From: Vulcanimicrobiota bacterium
Lineage (GTDB): Bacteria; Vulcanimicrobiota; Vulcanimicrobiia; Vulcanimicrobiales; Vulcanimicrobiaceae
Length of the DNA stretch: 50,599 nucleotides
Assembly: GCA_030041225.1 (NCBI GenBank)
Contig: JASHOG010000087.1
Span: 1-50,599 of the forward strand
Direction: 5' to 3'
Shown in pieces: positions 17,579 to 26,084 of the stretch (position 1 is the first letter of the stretch; every line of letters starts with the position of its first letter). The notes beneath the pieces are model-generated. The model made no database searches. It was not told the origin of the DNA and saw only the letters and a program-made list of their open reading frames with translations. A program made the position numbers and the translations under genes.

Positions 17579-19579
17579 CTAGCGTCGTGCGGGCGCGAAG
17601 CGCTCGAGCGCGAGCCTTGCGATATTCTCCGGCGTAAAGCCGTATGCTTGTGCGATCTCGGCGAGAGGCGCCGACGCCCCGTAGCGATCGACGCCGAAGG
17701 CGTAGCCGCGGTCACCGACGTAGCGTTCCCAACCAAGCGTCGCGCCCGCCTCGATCGACATACGCGCGTGGACGTCTGGGGGAAGCACGCTTTCCTTATA
17801 CTCCTGCGATTGGCGCTCGAAGAGCTCCCAGCAAGGCATCGAGACGACGCGTGTCGGGACGCCCTGCTGCTCGATCAACTTCTTCGCTGCGAGTGCGAGT
17901 GCGACTTCCGATCCGGTCGCTATGAGAATGAGCTCAGGCGACTTTTCGCTGTCGGAGATGACGTACGCCCCACGCGCCACGGCTGCGTCTCGTTGCCCCA
18001 GGAACGGCAGCTTCTGACGTGAGAGAACGAGCACCCACGGCGCCTCCGACGGCGCAACGCAGAGCTTCCACGTTTCGAGAACCTCGAGCGCGTCCGCGGG
18101 GCGTACGACCACAACATTCGGCGTCGCGCGCAGGTGCGCGAGGTGCTCGATCGGCTCGTGCGTCGGCCCATCCTCGCCGAGAAAGATGGAGTCGTGCGTG
18201 AAGACGTAGATGAGGTGCAACTTCGTCAATGCCGCAAGGCGGAGCGACGGCTTCAGGTAGTCGAGAAAGTTGAAGAACGTCGAGCAGTACGGCAGCAGGC
18301 CGCCATGCAGCGCGAGCCCGTTCGAGATCGCCGCCATACCGTGCTCGCGCACGCCGTAGTGAACGTTGCGCCCCTCGTAGCTGCCAGGCTGGAAATCACC
18401 GAAGCCTTTGAGATAGGTTTTCGTCGATGGATCGAGATCGGCGGAGCCGCCGAAGAGCTCGGGCAACGCTCCGGCGATTGCGTTCATCACCGCGCCGCCT
18501 GAGTCGCGTGTTGCAACCGCACCGTTCTCGGCGGTGAACGACGGCCACGGGAGATTCGGCGGGAGATCCCGACGCAACGTGCGCTCGTACTGCGCCGCGA
18601 GATCCGGATAGGCGCGCTTCCAACCGTCGTACGTCTCCTGCCACTGTGTACGCAGGGCACCACCCTTGCGTCCGACATCGCGGAAGTACTCAAGGACGTC
18701 GGGCGGGACGAGAAAATCCGGCTCGAGCGGCCAGCCGAGGTTTTCCTTCGTCTTCTTGACGTTGTCGGGGCCCAACGGCTCGCCGTGCGCCTGAAACGAG
18801 TCCTGGCGCGGCGATCCATAGCCAATGTGCGTGCGAACCAGAATAAAGGACGGCCTATCGGAGATGTTCTCCGCGATCGAAAGCGCCTCGTCGATGCGCT
18901 CGACATCGTTGCCGTGCGCGATGTCGACGAACTGCGTGTGCCAACCGCAGGCGTCGAAGCGCGCGATCTGATCGTCCGTGAACGTGACGTCTGTAGGACC
19001 GGCGAGCGAGGTATGATTTGAATCATAGAGGACCGTGAGCTTGCCGAGCCGCCAGTGCCCGGCGAGCGAGATGACCTCTTGACTGACGCCCTCCATCAAA
19101 TCGCCGTCGCTGGCGATGCAGTACGTGCGGTGATTGACGATCTCGTGGCCCGGGCGATTGTAGATGGCAGCGAGGTGCGCCTCGGCTACCGCGAACCCAA
19201 CGGCGTTGCCGATTCCCTGCCCGAGCGGACCCGTTGTCGCCTCAACACCGGGCGTGTGCGTCGCCTCGGAATGCCCGGGCGTCTTGCTGCCGAGCTGTCG
19301 AAAGGCCTTGATGTCGTCGAGCGAGACACCATAACCCGTGAGGTAGAGCAGTGCGTACAGGAGCATCGAGGCATGCCCTGCGGAGAGAATGAAGCGATCG
19401 CGATTCGGCCACTGCGGATCGGCAGGGTCGAAACGCAGCTTACGCGTCCAGAGCGCGTAGGTAAAGGCTGCGGCGCCGAGCGGCATTCCGGGATGACCGG
19501 AGTTGGCCTTTTGCACGGCGTCAACCGCAAGAAAGCGAATGGTGTTGATGCGCAGCTCGTCGGCCGGCGAGTTCGCCAC
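17579..19579 (-). CDS. tkt: Transketolase
   Basis: Transketolase moves two-carbon units between pentose and other sugar phosphates with thiamine diphosphate. The 666-aa product shows ANSGHPGMPLGAA, the ThDP motif GDLMEGVSQEVISLAGH ending near LYDSN, and EDGPTHEPIEHLAHLR. The start is set at GTG 19579 because AGGAGG lies four nt upstream of it on the minus strand; an earlier GTG at 19606 would put that ribosome site inside the gene. It is the first gene of the pentose-phosphate operon and diverges from dapD across 80 bp. Confidence 0.95.
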   Translation of the reverse strand: MANSPADELRINTIRFLAVDAVQKANSGHPGMPLGAAAFTYALWTRKLRFDPADPQWPNRDRFILSAGHASMLLYALLYLTGYGVSLDDIKAFRQLGSKTPGHSEATHTPGVEATTGPLGQGIGNAVGFAVAEAHLAAIYNRPGHEIVNHRTYCIASDGDLMEGVSQEVISLAGHWRLGKLTVLYDSNHTSLAGPTDVTFTDDQIARFDACGWHTQFVDIAHGNDVERIDEALSIAENISDRPSFILVRTHIGYGSPRQDSFQAHGEPLGPDNVKKTKENLGWPLEPDFLVPPDVLEYFRDVGRKGGALRTQWQETYDGWKRAYPDLAAQYERTLRRDLPPNLPWPSFTAENGAVATRDSGGAVMNAIAGALPELFGGSADLDPSTKTYLKGFGDFQPGSYEGRNVHYGVREHGMAAISNGLALHGGLLPYCSTFFNFLDYLKPSLRLAALTKLHLIYVFTHDSIFLGEDGPTHEPIEHLAHLRATPNVVVVRPADALEVLETWKLCVAPSEAPWVLVLSRQKLPFLGQRDAAVARGAYVISDSEKSPELILIATGSEVALALAAKKLIEQQGVPTRVVSMPCWELFERQSQEYKESVLPPDVHARMSIEAGATLGWERYVGDRGYAFGVDRYGASAPLAEIAQAYGFTPENIARLALERFAPARR

Positions 19580-19659
19580 ATGACCTCCTTTCCCCAACCA
19601 ACCCACGACTACGCGCTCGACGTAGGGGCCTCCCGTTCGACAACCGTAGCAGGCGGGGG

Positions 19660-20493
19660 ATGGAAGAGCATACCGCCCTGCGGCTTCGCCAGGCGATCGA
19701 TCGGCTTGTGAAGGGGGAGGGCGACGTTCGTGGGGAGGCAGGCGTCGCGGTGGATGCAGTCATCGCAGCACTCGACGAAGGTCAACTGCGCGCGGCGGAA
19801 CCGGACGGAGCCGGCGGATGGCGCGTCCACGCCTGGGTAAAGCAGGCGATTCTCCTCTACTTTCGCCGCCGTGACGTCGAATGGATGACGGCCGGCGAGG
19901 CTCTAGCCTTCTACGACAAGCTTCCACTGAAGCGCAACTACGACCGCACCGGTGCACGCTGTGTGCCGCCCGGCGTCGCCCGCTACGGCAGCTACCTCGG
20001 GCGCGGCGTCATTCTCATGCCGGGATACGTGAACGTCGGCGCCTACATCGATGACGAAACGATGATCGACACGTGGGCGACCGTCGGTTCCTGCGCACAG
20101 ATCGGTAAGGGCGTTCACCTTTCCGGCGGCGTTGGAATCGGCGGCGTTCTCGAGCCGCCGCAGGCAACGCCGGTGATCGTCGAGGACGGTGCATTCGTCG
20201 GTTCTCGCTGCATCGTCGTCGAGGGTGTTCGCATCGGGCGCGAAGCGGTGCTCGGCGCCGGCGTTGTCCTCACGGGATCGACGGCGGTCGTCGACGTTCG
20301 CGGCGAAACGCCCGCGATTTCAAAAGGTTCAGTTCCCGAGCGCGCCGTCGTCATTCCAGGAACGGTTCCCAAACGCTTTCCCGCCGGCGAGTTCGGCACG
20401 CCCTGTGCGCTCGTCATCGGAACGCGCACTGCATCGACGGATCGCAAGGTGTCACTCGAGAAAACCCTCCGCGAGTATGATGTAGCCGTATGA
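19660..20493 (+). CDS. dapD: Tetrahydrodipicolinate N-succinyltransferase (DapD)
   Basis: DapD adds a succinyl group from succinyl-CoA to tetrahydrodipicolinate in lysine and meso-diaminopimelate synthesis. The 277-aa product has the N-terminal helical domain, then the left-handed beta-helix of hexapeptide repeats: MPGYVNVGAYIDDETMIDTW, ATVGSCAQIGKGVHLSGGVG, VLEPPQATPVIVEDGAFVGS. The length matches E. coli DapD (274 aa). It starts at ATG 19660 after a GGGGG run. The downstream aminotransferase may supply the next pathway step. Confidence 0.95.
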   Translation: MEEHTALRLRQAIDRLVKGEGDVRGEAGVAVDAVIAALDEGQLRAAEPDGAGGWRVHAWVKQAILLYFRRRDVEWMTAGEALAFYDKLPLKRNYDRTGARCVPPGVARYGSYLGRGVILMPGYVNVGAYIDDETMIDTWATVGSCAQIGKGVHLSGGVGIGGVLEPPQATPVIVEDGAFVGSRCIVVEGVRIGREAVLGAGVVLTGSTAVVDVRGETPAISKGSVPERAVVIPGTVPKRFPAGEFGTPCALVIGTRTASTDRKVSLEKTLREYDVAV

Positions 20494-20507
20494 CGCTTTA
20501 CTGCGTT

Positions 20508-20551
20508 GTCATCCCGAGCGTGGCGAAAGAAGTGAGCGAAGTCGAGGGATC
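20508..20551 (+). repeat. REP-like extragenic repeat, copy A
   Basis: The element begins GTCATCCCGAGCGTGGCGAA and ends GTCGAGGGATC, the two arms of a repeat seen again (inverted) at 21963-22011 and 46042-46083. It fills most of the 61-nt gap between dapD and the aminotransferase gene. Its GAGGGA (20544-20549) ends five nt before the GTG start of that gene and may serve as its ribosome-binding site. Confidence 0.7.
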
Positions 20552-20554
20552 GCC

Positions 20555-21706
20555 GTGAACCCTAAAGTCGTCGGGATCTCCTCTTCGCTTATCCGCAATG
20601 TCGCTTCGCGTAAGCGCGAGAGCTCCATCGACCTCGGTCTCGGCGAGCCATTGCTCACACCGAACGTCGCGCACCTCGATGCGGCGATCGAGTACGTTCG
20701 CAAGCACGGCGTGCGCTACACCCAGAATGCCGGCGACCCGCAGTTGCGCGCTGCGATCGCGTCACACTATCGGTATCCGGGACTGGAACAAGCGGAGAAC
20801 GTCTGCGTGACCGTGGGCTCCCAGGAGGCGATGTACGCGACACTCCTCGCGCTGCTCGATCCCGCGCGCGACGAGTTGCTGGTCGTCGAGCCCGCGTTCC
20901 CCTCGTACGTGAAGATGGCCGCGCTGGACGGCGTTGCCGCTCGTACGGTCGCAATGGCGGAGGAAGAAGACTTCGCGATCGACGCCGAGCGAATTATTGC
21001 CGGGATCGGCGAGCGCACGCGCGCGATCGTGCTCTGCTCGCCCTGCAACCCGACGGGACGCGCGATCTCGACAGCGCAAGCGCACGTGCTCGTCCGCGCG
21101 CTCGAACGGCGCGGCGGCACGATAACGTTGATTCACGACGAGATCTACCGCGAGCAGAACTTTCGGGAGCGAGCCGACCTCGCGCAGCTGTACGCGAACA
21201 CGATCGCCGTAAACTCCCTCTCGAAGAGCAACGCGCTCACGGGCCTCCGCCTCGGCTGGATCCTCGGAAGCGCAGAGTTCATCGAGCAGGCGACAAAGGT
21301 GCATGCGTGGGCGACCTCGTGCGCCGACACGTTCGCGCAGCGCGTCGCGCTTCACATCTTCGAGGGTAACGCGGTCGGCGAGTACGCGGCGTGGTATCGC
21401 GAGCGGGTGCAAGCGGTGATTGCGGCGCTGCGCGAGAGCGGCTTGCGCTTCATCGAGCCCGACGGCGCGTTCTACTGCTGCGTGAAGTTACCCGACGGAA
21501 CGAGCTCGCTCGATGCGGCTCTCAAACTCATCGATGAGCAGGACGTCGTCGCGATTCCCGGCATCGCGTTCGGCGAGTGCTTCGAGGGATGGCTCCGCCT
21601 CTCGTGGGTCGCTCCGATGGAGTCGCTACGTGAAGGACTCGCACGCATTGTGAAGTTTTGCGACGCTCATCGCGCGCAATCAGCAGCAGGCACACCCCAC
21701 AAGTAG
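20555..21706 (+). CDS. Class I/II PLP-dependent aminotransferase (DapC candidate)
   Basis: A 383-aa fold-type I aminotransferase. It has the PLP lysine at K224 in VNSLSKSNALTGLRLGW, the CSPCNPTGRAIS block and HDEIYREQNF. The conserved arginine region near the end is in EGWLRLSWVAP. Substrate cannot be told from sequence. Lying directly after dapD, it is a good candidate for N-succinyldiaminopimelate aminotransferase (DapC), but an aspartate-type enzyme is also possible. It starts at GTG 20555 with a ribosome site supplied by the REP-like repeat. Confidence 0.85.
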   Translation: MNPKVVGISSSLIRNVASRKRESSIDLGLGEPLLTPNVAHLDAAIEYVRKHGVRYTQNAGDPQLRAAIASHYRYPGLEQAENVCVTVGSQEAMYATLLALLDPARDELLVVEPAFPSYVKMAALDGVAARTVAMAEEEDFAIDAERIIAGIGERTRAIVLCSPCNPTGRAISTAQAHVLVRALERRGGTITLIHDEIYREQNFRERADLAQLYANTIAVNSLSKSNALTGLRLGWILGSAEFIEQATKVHAWATSCADTFAQRVALHIFEGNAVGEYAAWYRERVQAVIAALRESGLRFIEPDGAFYCCVKLPDGTSSLDAALKLIDEQDVVAIPGIAFGECFEGWLRLSWVAPMESLREGLARIVKFCDAHRAQSAAGTPHK

Positions 21707-21709
21707 CAT

Positions 21710-21930
21710 TCAGCTCGCGAGCAGAAGCGACATCAAAGGTTCCCGGATGTCGCGCTTACCGTGCAGAACGCGCAGGATCTCTATAACCGCGTCGTCGGCG
21801 ATTTGGGTACCGGACTCGTACACGTGATGCTGCCGTATGCGTTCGAGGTCGTCGGCTGCCTTGGCGGCATAGCGATCGGAAGTTGAAACTCGCGTGCGGC
21901 CTGCTCGCGGCTCAGGCTGTTTGCACGCAT
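21710..21930 (-). pseudogene. Decayed short gene, possibly a toxin-antitoxin remnant
   Basis: This part of the 317-bp gap reads on the minus strand as two frames. From an ATG at 21930 the phrase SLSREQAAREFQLPIA appears, which resembles small antitoxin-like proteins, and then the frame turns to low-complexity Ser/Pro/Thr sequence. In a shifted frame DRYAAKAADDLERIRQ continues with protein-like composition to a stop at 21710-21712. A single frameshift would join them. The family is not identified, and the reading as a remnant is an inference. Confidence 0.3.
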
Positions 21931-21962
21931 GTGTGATAAGGGTTGTCCCACTGTGAGGCGCC

Positions 21963-22011
21963 GGGTCCTTCGACTCCGCGATTCCCTCGGAATCGCTACG
22001 CTCAGGATGAC
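21963..22011 (-). repeat. REP-like extragenic repeat, copy B
   Basis: On the plus strand it runs from GGGTCCTTCGACTCC to CGCTACGCTCAGGATGAC, the reverse of copy A. Its centre holds a perfect hairpin tip, GATTCC-CTC-GGAATC. It lies between the decayed gene and the 3' end of the aldehyde dehydrogenase gene and may act as an mRNA 3'-end stabiliser or terminator-like structure. Confidence 0.75.
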
Positions 22012-22023
22012 AAAGGCGATTGC

Positions 22024-23397
22024 CTATCTTTGCGCGGGGGCGAGCCAGATGCTTTGCACGTTGGTGAACTCGTGGACGCCGAAGTGTGAGAGCTCGCGGC
22101 CGAAGCCGCTCGCCTTCACACCACCGAACGGCAGGCGCGGATCGCTTGCGACCATGCCGTTAATGAAGACGCTCCCAGCTTCGATGCCTTGCGCGAGGCG
22201 CTGCGCGCGCTCGACGTCGCGCGTCCAAATAGTGCAGCCAAGACCGTACTGCGAAGCGTTCGCGAGGCGCACGGCATCGTCGGCGTCGTGCGCGGGCAGC
22301 ACGGCTGCAGCCGGACCGAAAACCTCCTCATCGAACATCGGCGTACCGGGCGCAACGTCGGCGACGACGGTCGGCTCGTAAAAGAATCCCGCGCGCTCGA
22401 CGAAATGTCCGCCGCAGAGCAAGCGCGCACCGCGATCGATCGTGCTACGCACTTGTCGATGTAACGTTTCGCGCAGATCGTCTCGGGCGCACGGACCGAG
22501 CTGCGTCGCCTCGTCCATTGGATCGCCGATGCGCAGCGCCTTCGTGGCGGCCGTGAACCGCTCGAGAAACTCGCGGTATGCGCTCTCCTCCACGATGAAG
22601 CGCTTCGCGGCGATGCAGCTCTGGCCGTTGTTCTGAAATCGTGCCGTCACTGCAGTCTCGACTGCTTGCTCCATCTCAGTATCACGCAGGACGATGAAGG
22701 CGTCGGAACCACCAAGCTCGAGCACGCATTTCTTCAAGCTTCTTCCGGCCGCCGATGCGACGGCGATGCCGGCGCGACCGCTCCCGGTCAGCGTCACCGC
22801 GTCGATGCGGGGATCTCCGATGAGCTCGTCCGCAGTCTCGTCGTTGACGAGCAGCGTCTGCAAAAGCGGGCCGGCCTCAAAAACTCCGTCGAAGAGCCGC
22901 TCCGTCTCGAGCGCGCAGCGCGTCGTTCGCGGTGCGTGCTTGAGAAGAAGAACGTTACCCGCGACGAGCGCCGGAATGCCCGCGCGAAACGTCTGCCAAA
23001 AAGGAAAGTTCCACGGCATGATCGCGAGCAGCGTTCCAAGCGGACGAAACGCAACGTAGCTACGCTGCGCGTTCGTCGGGGCCGGCTCGTCGACAAGCAT
23101 CGCAGGCGCATGCTCGGCGAAGTAGTCGCAGGTCGTGGCGCACTTCTCGACCTCAGCTCGCGCCTGTGTGATCGGCTTGCCCATCTCGCGCACCGCGATC
23201 TCGGCGAGGGCATCGCGCCGTTCGCGTGCCCGCTGCGCTATGTGCGCGAGCACCTCGACGCGTCGAGCAACGGGGGTCGCGGCCCAAACACCTCGCACGC
23301 GCTGCGCTCGATCGAGACGCAGCGCGATATCGTCCGGCGTCGCGTAGGGAATCTGCTCGAGCGGTCTCCCCGTCGTAGGGTTGACCGTCTCAATCAC
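22024..23397 (-). CDS. sad: Succinate-semialdehyde dehydrogenase, Sad/YneI type
   Basis: An NAD(P)+-dependent aldehyde dehydrogenase of 457 aa, predicted to oxidise succinate semialdehyde to succinate. It closely follows E. coli Sad: REMGKPITQARAEV, LLAIMPWNFPFWQ, LKKCVLELGGSD, and the catalytic cysteine C261 in NNGQSCIAAKRF. The ending GVKASGFGRELSHFGVHEF also matches. The start is GTG 23397, overlapping the M16 peptidase stop as GTGA. It is the last gene of the radA-ftcD-M16-sad run. Cofactor preference cannot be told. Confidence 0.9.
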   Translation of the reverse strand: MIETVNPTTGRPLEQIPYATPDDIALRLDRAQRVRGVWAATPVARRVEVLAHIAQRARERRDALAEIAVREMGKPITQARAEVEKCATTCDYFAEHAPAMLVDEPAPTNAQRSYVAFRPLGTLLAIMPWNFPFWQTFRAGIPALVAGNVLLLKHAPRTTRCALETERLFDGVFEAGPLLQTLLVNDETADELIGDPRIDAVTLTGSGRAGIAVASAAGRSLKKCVLELGGSDAFIVLRDTEMEQAVETAVTARFQNNGQSCIAAKRFIVEESAYREFLERFTAATKALRIGDPMDEATQLGPCARDDLRETLHRQVRSTIDRGARLLCGGHFVERAGFFYEPTVVADVAPGTPMFDEEVFGPAAAVLPAHDADDAVRLANASQYGLGCTIWTRDVERAQRLAQGIEAGSVFINGMVASDPRLPFGGVKASGFGRELSHFGVHEFTNVQSIWLAPAQR

Positions 23398-26084
23398 TCT
23401 CCGCCGACCGCCCACGGACCCGATGGCCCTGCGTAGATGGCAATCAAGCGATCTGGATCGAGATACTCACGCGCGACCCGCTGCACGTCGGCGGCGGTGA
23501 TTCGTGCAAGCTGCTCGTTGAGATCGCCGTAGTACGAGAGCGGAAGATGGTTCTCGACGATGTCGAGCAGTTGCTGTGCCTGTCCGTCGGCGGAGTCCTC
23601 GGAGATGAGCGCGTCGCCGACGAGACGCAACTTCGCCTCGCGCAGCTCGGTCTCGCTGACCGGCTCTTCCTGCAAGCGGCGCAACTGAGAGCGGATAATC
23701 GAAACCGCTGCCACTACGTGCGCGGGCTCAGCCTCCAGCTCGATCTCGAAGTCACCGCGATCTCGATCGGCCACGAGCCGGCTCTGCGCCGAGTACACAA
23801 GCCCGCGCTTCTGTCGCAGCTCTTGCCAGAGGCGCGATCCAAAGGCTCCGGGCGCACCAAGAATCTGATTCAAGACGAGAAACGTGTCGTAATCCGGCGA
23901 TGTTCGCGCAACGGCCGGCTGTCCGAGGCGTACGTAGACCTCGGTTGCGGCCGTTCCGATGTATCCAGCGGCTCGATGTGCCGGGGGAAGAGCGGGCTGC
24001 TGCACGTCCGGTGTCGGGCCGCTTCCCTCCCAACCGCCAAAGGCGCTCTCGAGAACGCTGCGCACTTGGTCCGGTGTCACATCGCCGACGACGGCGATCG
24101 TCGTGAGGTCGGGACGCCAGTAGCGCGCGGTGTACGCGAGCGCATCGTCGCGGGTCACCGCCAAGATCGTCGAGGAGCTGGGGCGCCGCAGCGCGGGATC
24201 GTCGGGCGCGAGCAAGTACTCCTGATAGAGGCGATCGATCGCCTCGCCCGAGATCTGCTGCTCCGCGTCGATGCTGTTCGCAATCTGCCCTCGGTCGCGC
24301 GAGAACCACGGCTCCGGAAACGTTGGGTGCTCCTCACCGTCGGCGACGATGCCGGCGATGCGCTCGAAGTCATCCGCTCGCCCTTTCGCGCTGAAATCCT
24401 GGCCGAACTCGACCTGCGCACCCATGTCGTCGATCGCCCGCAGCCGCGCCTCGTAAGGATAGCTTTCACTTCCGTAATCGGCGACGTCGGAGACGAGGCG
24501 CGAGATGCCCTCCTCTCCCAGCGGCTCGAAGGCCGGCGAGCTTTCTATGTGTCCCATCATCGTGAAGGTTGGGCGATCGCTCTTCTCCTGGACGATGACG
24601 CGCAGACCGTTGGGAAGCGTGAACATCGTCGGCGAGAGCGTGCTGTGTACGGTCGTCGGCGTCCGAAGAGCCTCGCGAATGAGCTCCGGTTCGATGATCG
24701 GCCCGTTCGGGATACGAGAGGAGAAGTTGTCGCTGATCGTTGCCGAACTCTTTTCGGAGTTCTGACGTTGCGGCATCGCGTTGGGGCGCAAGTGTCCGAC
24801 GACGGTGGGCGTGCGAAGATAACGGCGCGCTGCCGCAAGCAGCGTCTCCGGCGTGATCGCGGCGAGACGCTCGTCTTCGTCGTGAATCTGCTCGCCGACG
24901 ACGCCGTACGTGTATCCCGCGAGGTCGCCATATCCGTCGATCGAATCCTCGGAGAAGAGACGATCGGAGATCGTCTCTGCACGCGCCTCTTCGACGAGGG
25001 CTGGAGAGAAGCCGTTCGCAAGCACCTCCTGCATCGTGCTCTGGAAGAGCTCTTGCGCTTCGTCGCTGGTATGACCCGGGTTGAGTACGATGAAAACGTT
25101 GAGGATCCCACCCTTGAGCTGCGTGTCGCTCTCCGCTTCGATCGTCAGCGCAACACTCGAATCGACCAGCGCTTGGTGGAAAGGCGAATCCTCGTTTTCA
25201 ATGAGCGTCGCGAGCGTGCTGACCGCCGGCTCGTCCGGCTCGGTGTCGCCCGGGACGGCATACGCGAGATCGAGTACCTCGAATGGAAACGGAAACTCTG
25301 CTTCGACGACGGCGCCGCTTGCAGGCTTGGGATCGATATAGTGGTGCGGCGGAACCTGGCGTCCGGGAATCTTGCCGAAGAAACGCTGCGCTTCTTGAAA
25401 GACCGTCTCATGGTTCGCGTCGCCTGCGACGACGAGGGTCGCGTTGTTCGGCGCGTACCACTCGGCGTAGTAAGCGCGAATATCCGAGGCCGTCGCACGC
25501 GCAACGTCGCTGCGTATCCCCGTCGGAACGCGGCCGTTGGGTTGCCCGGGGTAGGCGGCGGCCCGCACGCGCGCCAGCAGGTCGAAGAAGGGTGACGCAG
25601 CGTCGCTATCGAGCTCGGAAAGCACCGGACCGCGCTCGATATCCCAATCCGATTGACGCAGCAGCGCATGTTGCATGCGGTCGGCCTCGATGTCAAGCGC
25701 AACGTCGAGCTTGTCGGCCGGGAGCAGGAAGTAAAACTCGGTATAATCGTAATCCGTCTGCCCGTTCATCTGCGCGCCGAGCCGCTCGGTGATATCATCG
25801 AGTCCGCCTGCGGAGATATGCTCGGAGCCGCGGAACATCATATGCTCGAGCGCGTGCGCGAGCCCAGTTCGCCCGGGTACTTCGTCGAGCGAACCAAAAC
25901 GATACCACATCGCGCACTCGACGACCGGCGCGGCATGATCCTCGACGACGACGACCTGCAGCCCGTTGCTCAGGTGCGTCACATAGATGCCCGGGTCGCC
26001 GGTCTCTTGGGCCCGCGCGCTACCAAGCGGGACCGAGACGGCGACGAGCGAGACCGAGAACACGACAGCTCGTAGGAGCTTCAT
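23394..26084 (-). CDS. Secreted M16 zinc metallopeptidase, two-domain
   Basis: An 896-aa pitrilysin-family peptidase with a signal peptide (about 1-26, ending SARAQ). The inverted zinc motif HxxEH is at residues 77-81 (HALEH), with the downstream acidic segment ERGPVLSELDSD providing the third ligand region. The N-terminal active half is followed by a C-terminal inactive half (about 480-896) without HxxEH, as in processing-peptidase-like proteins. It contains the typical NQILGAPGAFGSRLWQELR. Start ATG 26084 overlaps the ftcD stop (ATGA). It probably degrades peptides in the periplasm; the substrate is unknown. Confidence 0.92.
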   Translation of the reverse strand: MKLLRAVVFSVSLVAVSVPLGSARAQETGDPGIYVTHLSNGLQVVVVEDHAAPVVECAMWYRFGSLDEVPGRTGLAHALEHMMFRGSEHISAGGLDDITERLGAQMNGQTDYDYTEFYFLLPADKLDVALDIEADRMQHALLRQSDWDIERGPVLSELDSDAASPFFDLLARVRAAAYPGQPNGRVPTGIRSDVARATASDIRAYYAEWYAPNNATLVVAGDANHETVFQEAQRFFGKIPGRQVPPHHYIDPKPASGAVVEAEFPFPFEVLDLAYAVPGDTEPDEPAVSTLATLIENEDSPFHQALVDSSVALTIEAESDTQLKGGILNVFIVLNPGHTSDEAQELFQSTMQEVLANGFSPALVEEARAETISDRLFSEDSIDGYGDLAGYTYGVVGEQIHDEDERLAAITPETLLAAARRYLRTPTVVGHLRPNAMPQRQNSEKSSATISDNFSSRIPNGPIIEPELIREALRTPTTVHSTLSPTMFTLPNGLRVIVQEKSDRPTFTMMGHIESSPAFEPLGEEGISRLVSDVADYGSESYPYEARLRAIDDMGAQVEFGQDFSAKGRADDFERIAGIVADGEEHPTFPEPWFSRDRGQIANSIDAEQQISGEAIDRLYQEYLLAPDDPALRRPSSSTILAVTRDDALAYTARYWRPDLTTIAVVGDVTPDQVRSVLESAFGGWEGSGPTPDVQQPALPPAHRAAGYIGTAATEVYVRLGQPAVARTSPDYDTFLVLNQILGAPGAFGSRLWQELRQKRGLVYSAQSRLVADRDRGDFEIELEAEPAHVVAAVSIIRSQLRRLQEEPVSETELREAKLRLVGDALISEDSADGQAQQLLDIVENHLPLSYYGDLNEQLARITAADVQRVAREYLDPDRLIAIYAGPSGPWAVGGE

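Noticed and set aside
23547-25595. A 682-codon plus-strand open frame opposite the M16 peptidase gene
   Set aside because: It is antisense to a full, motif-bearing gene, is very rich in Arg and Val and has no recognisable domain. Long antisense frames are expected at this GC content.
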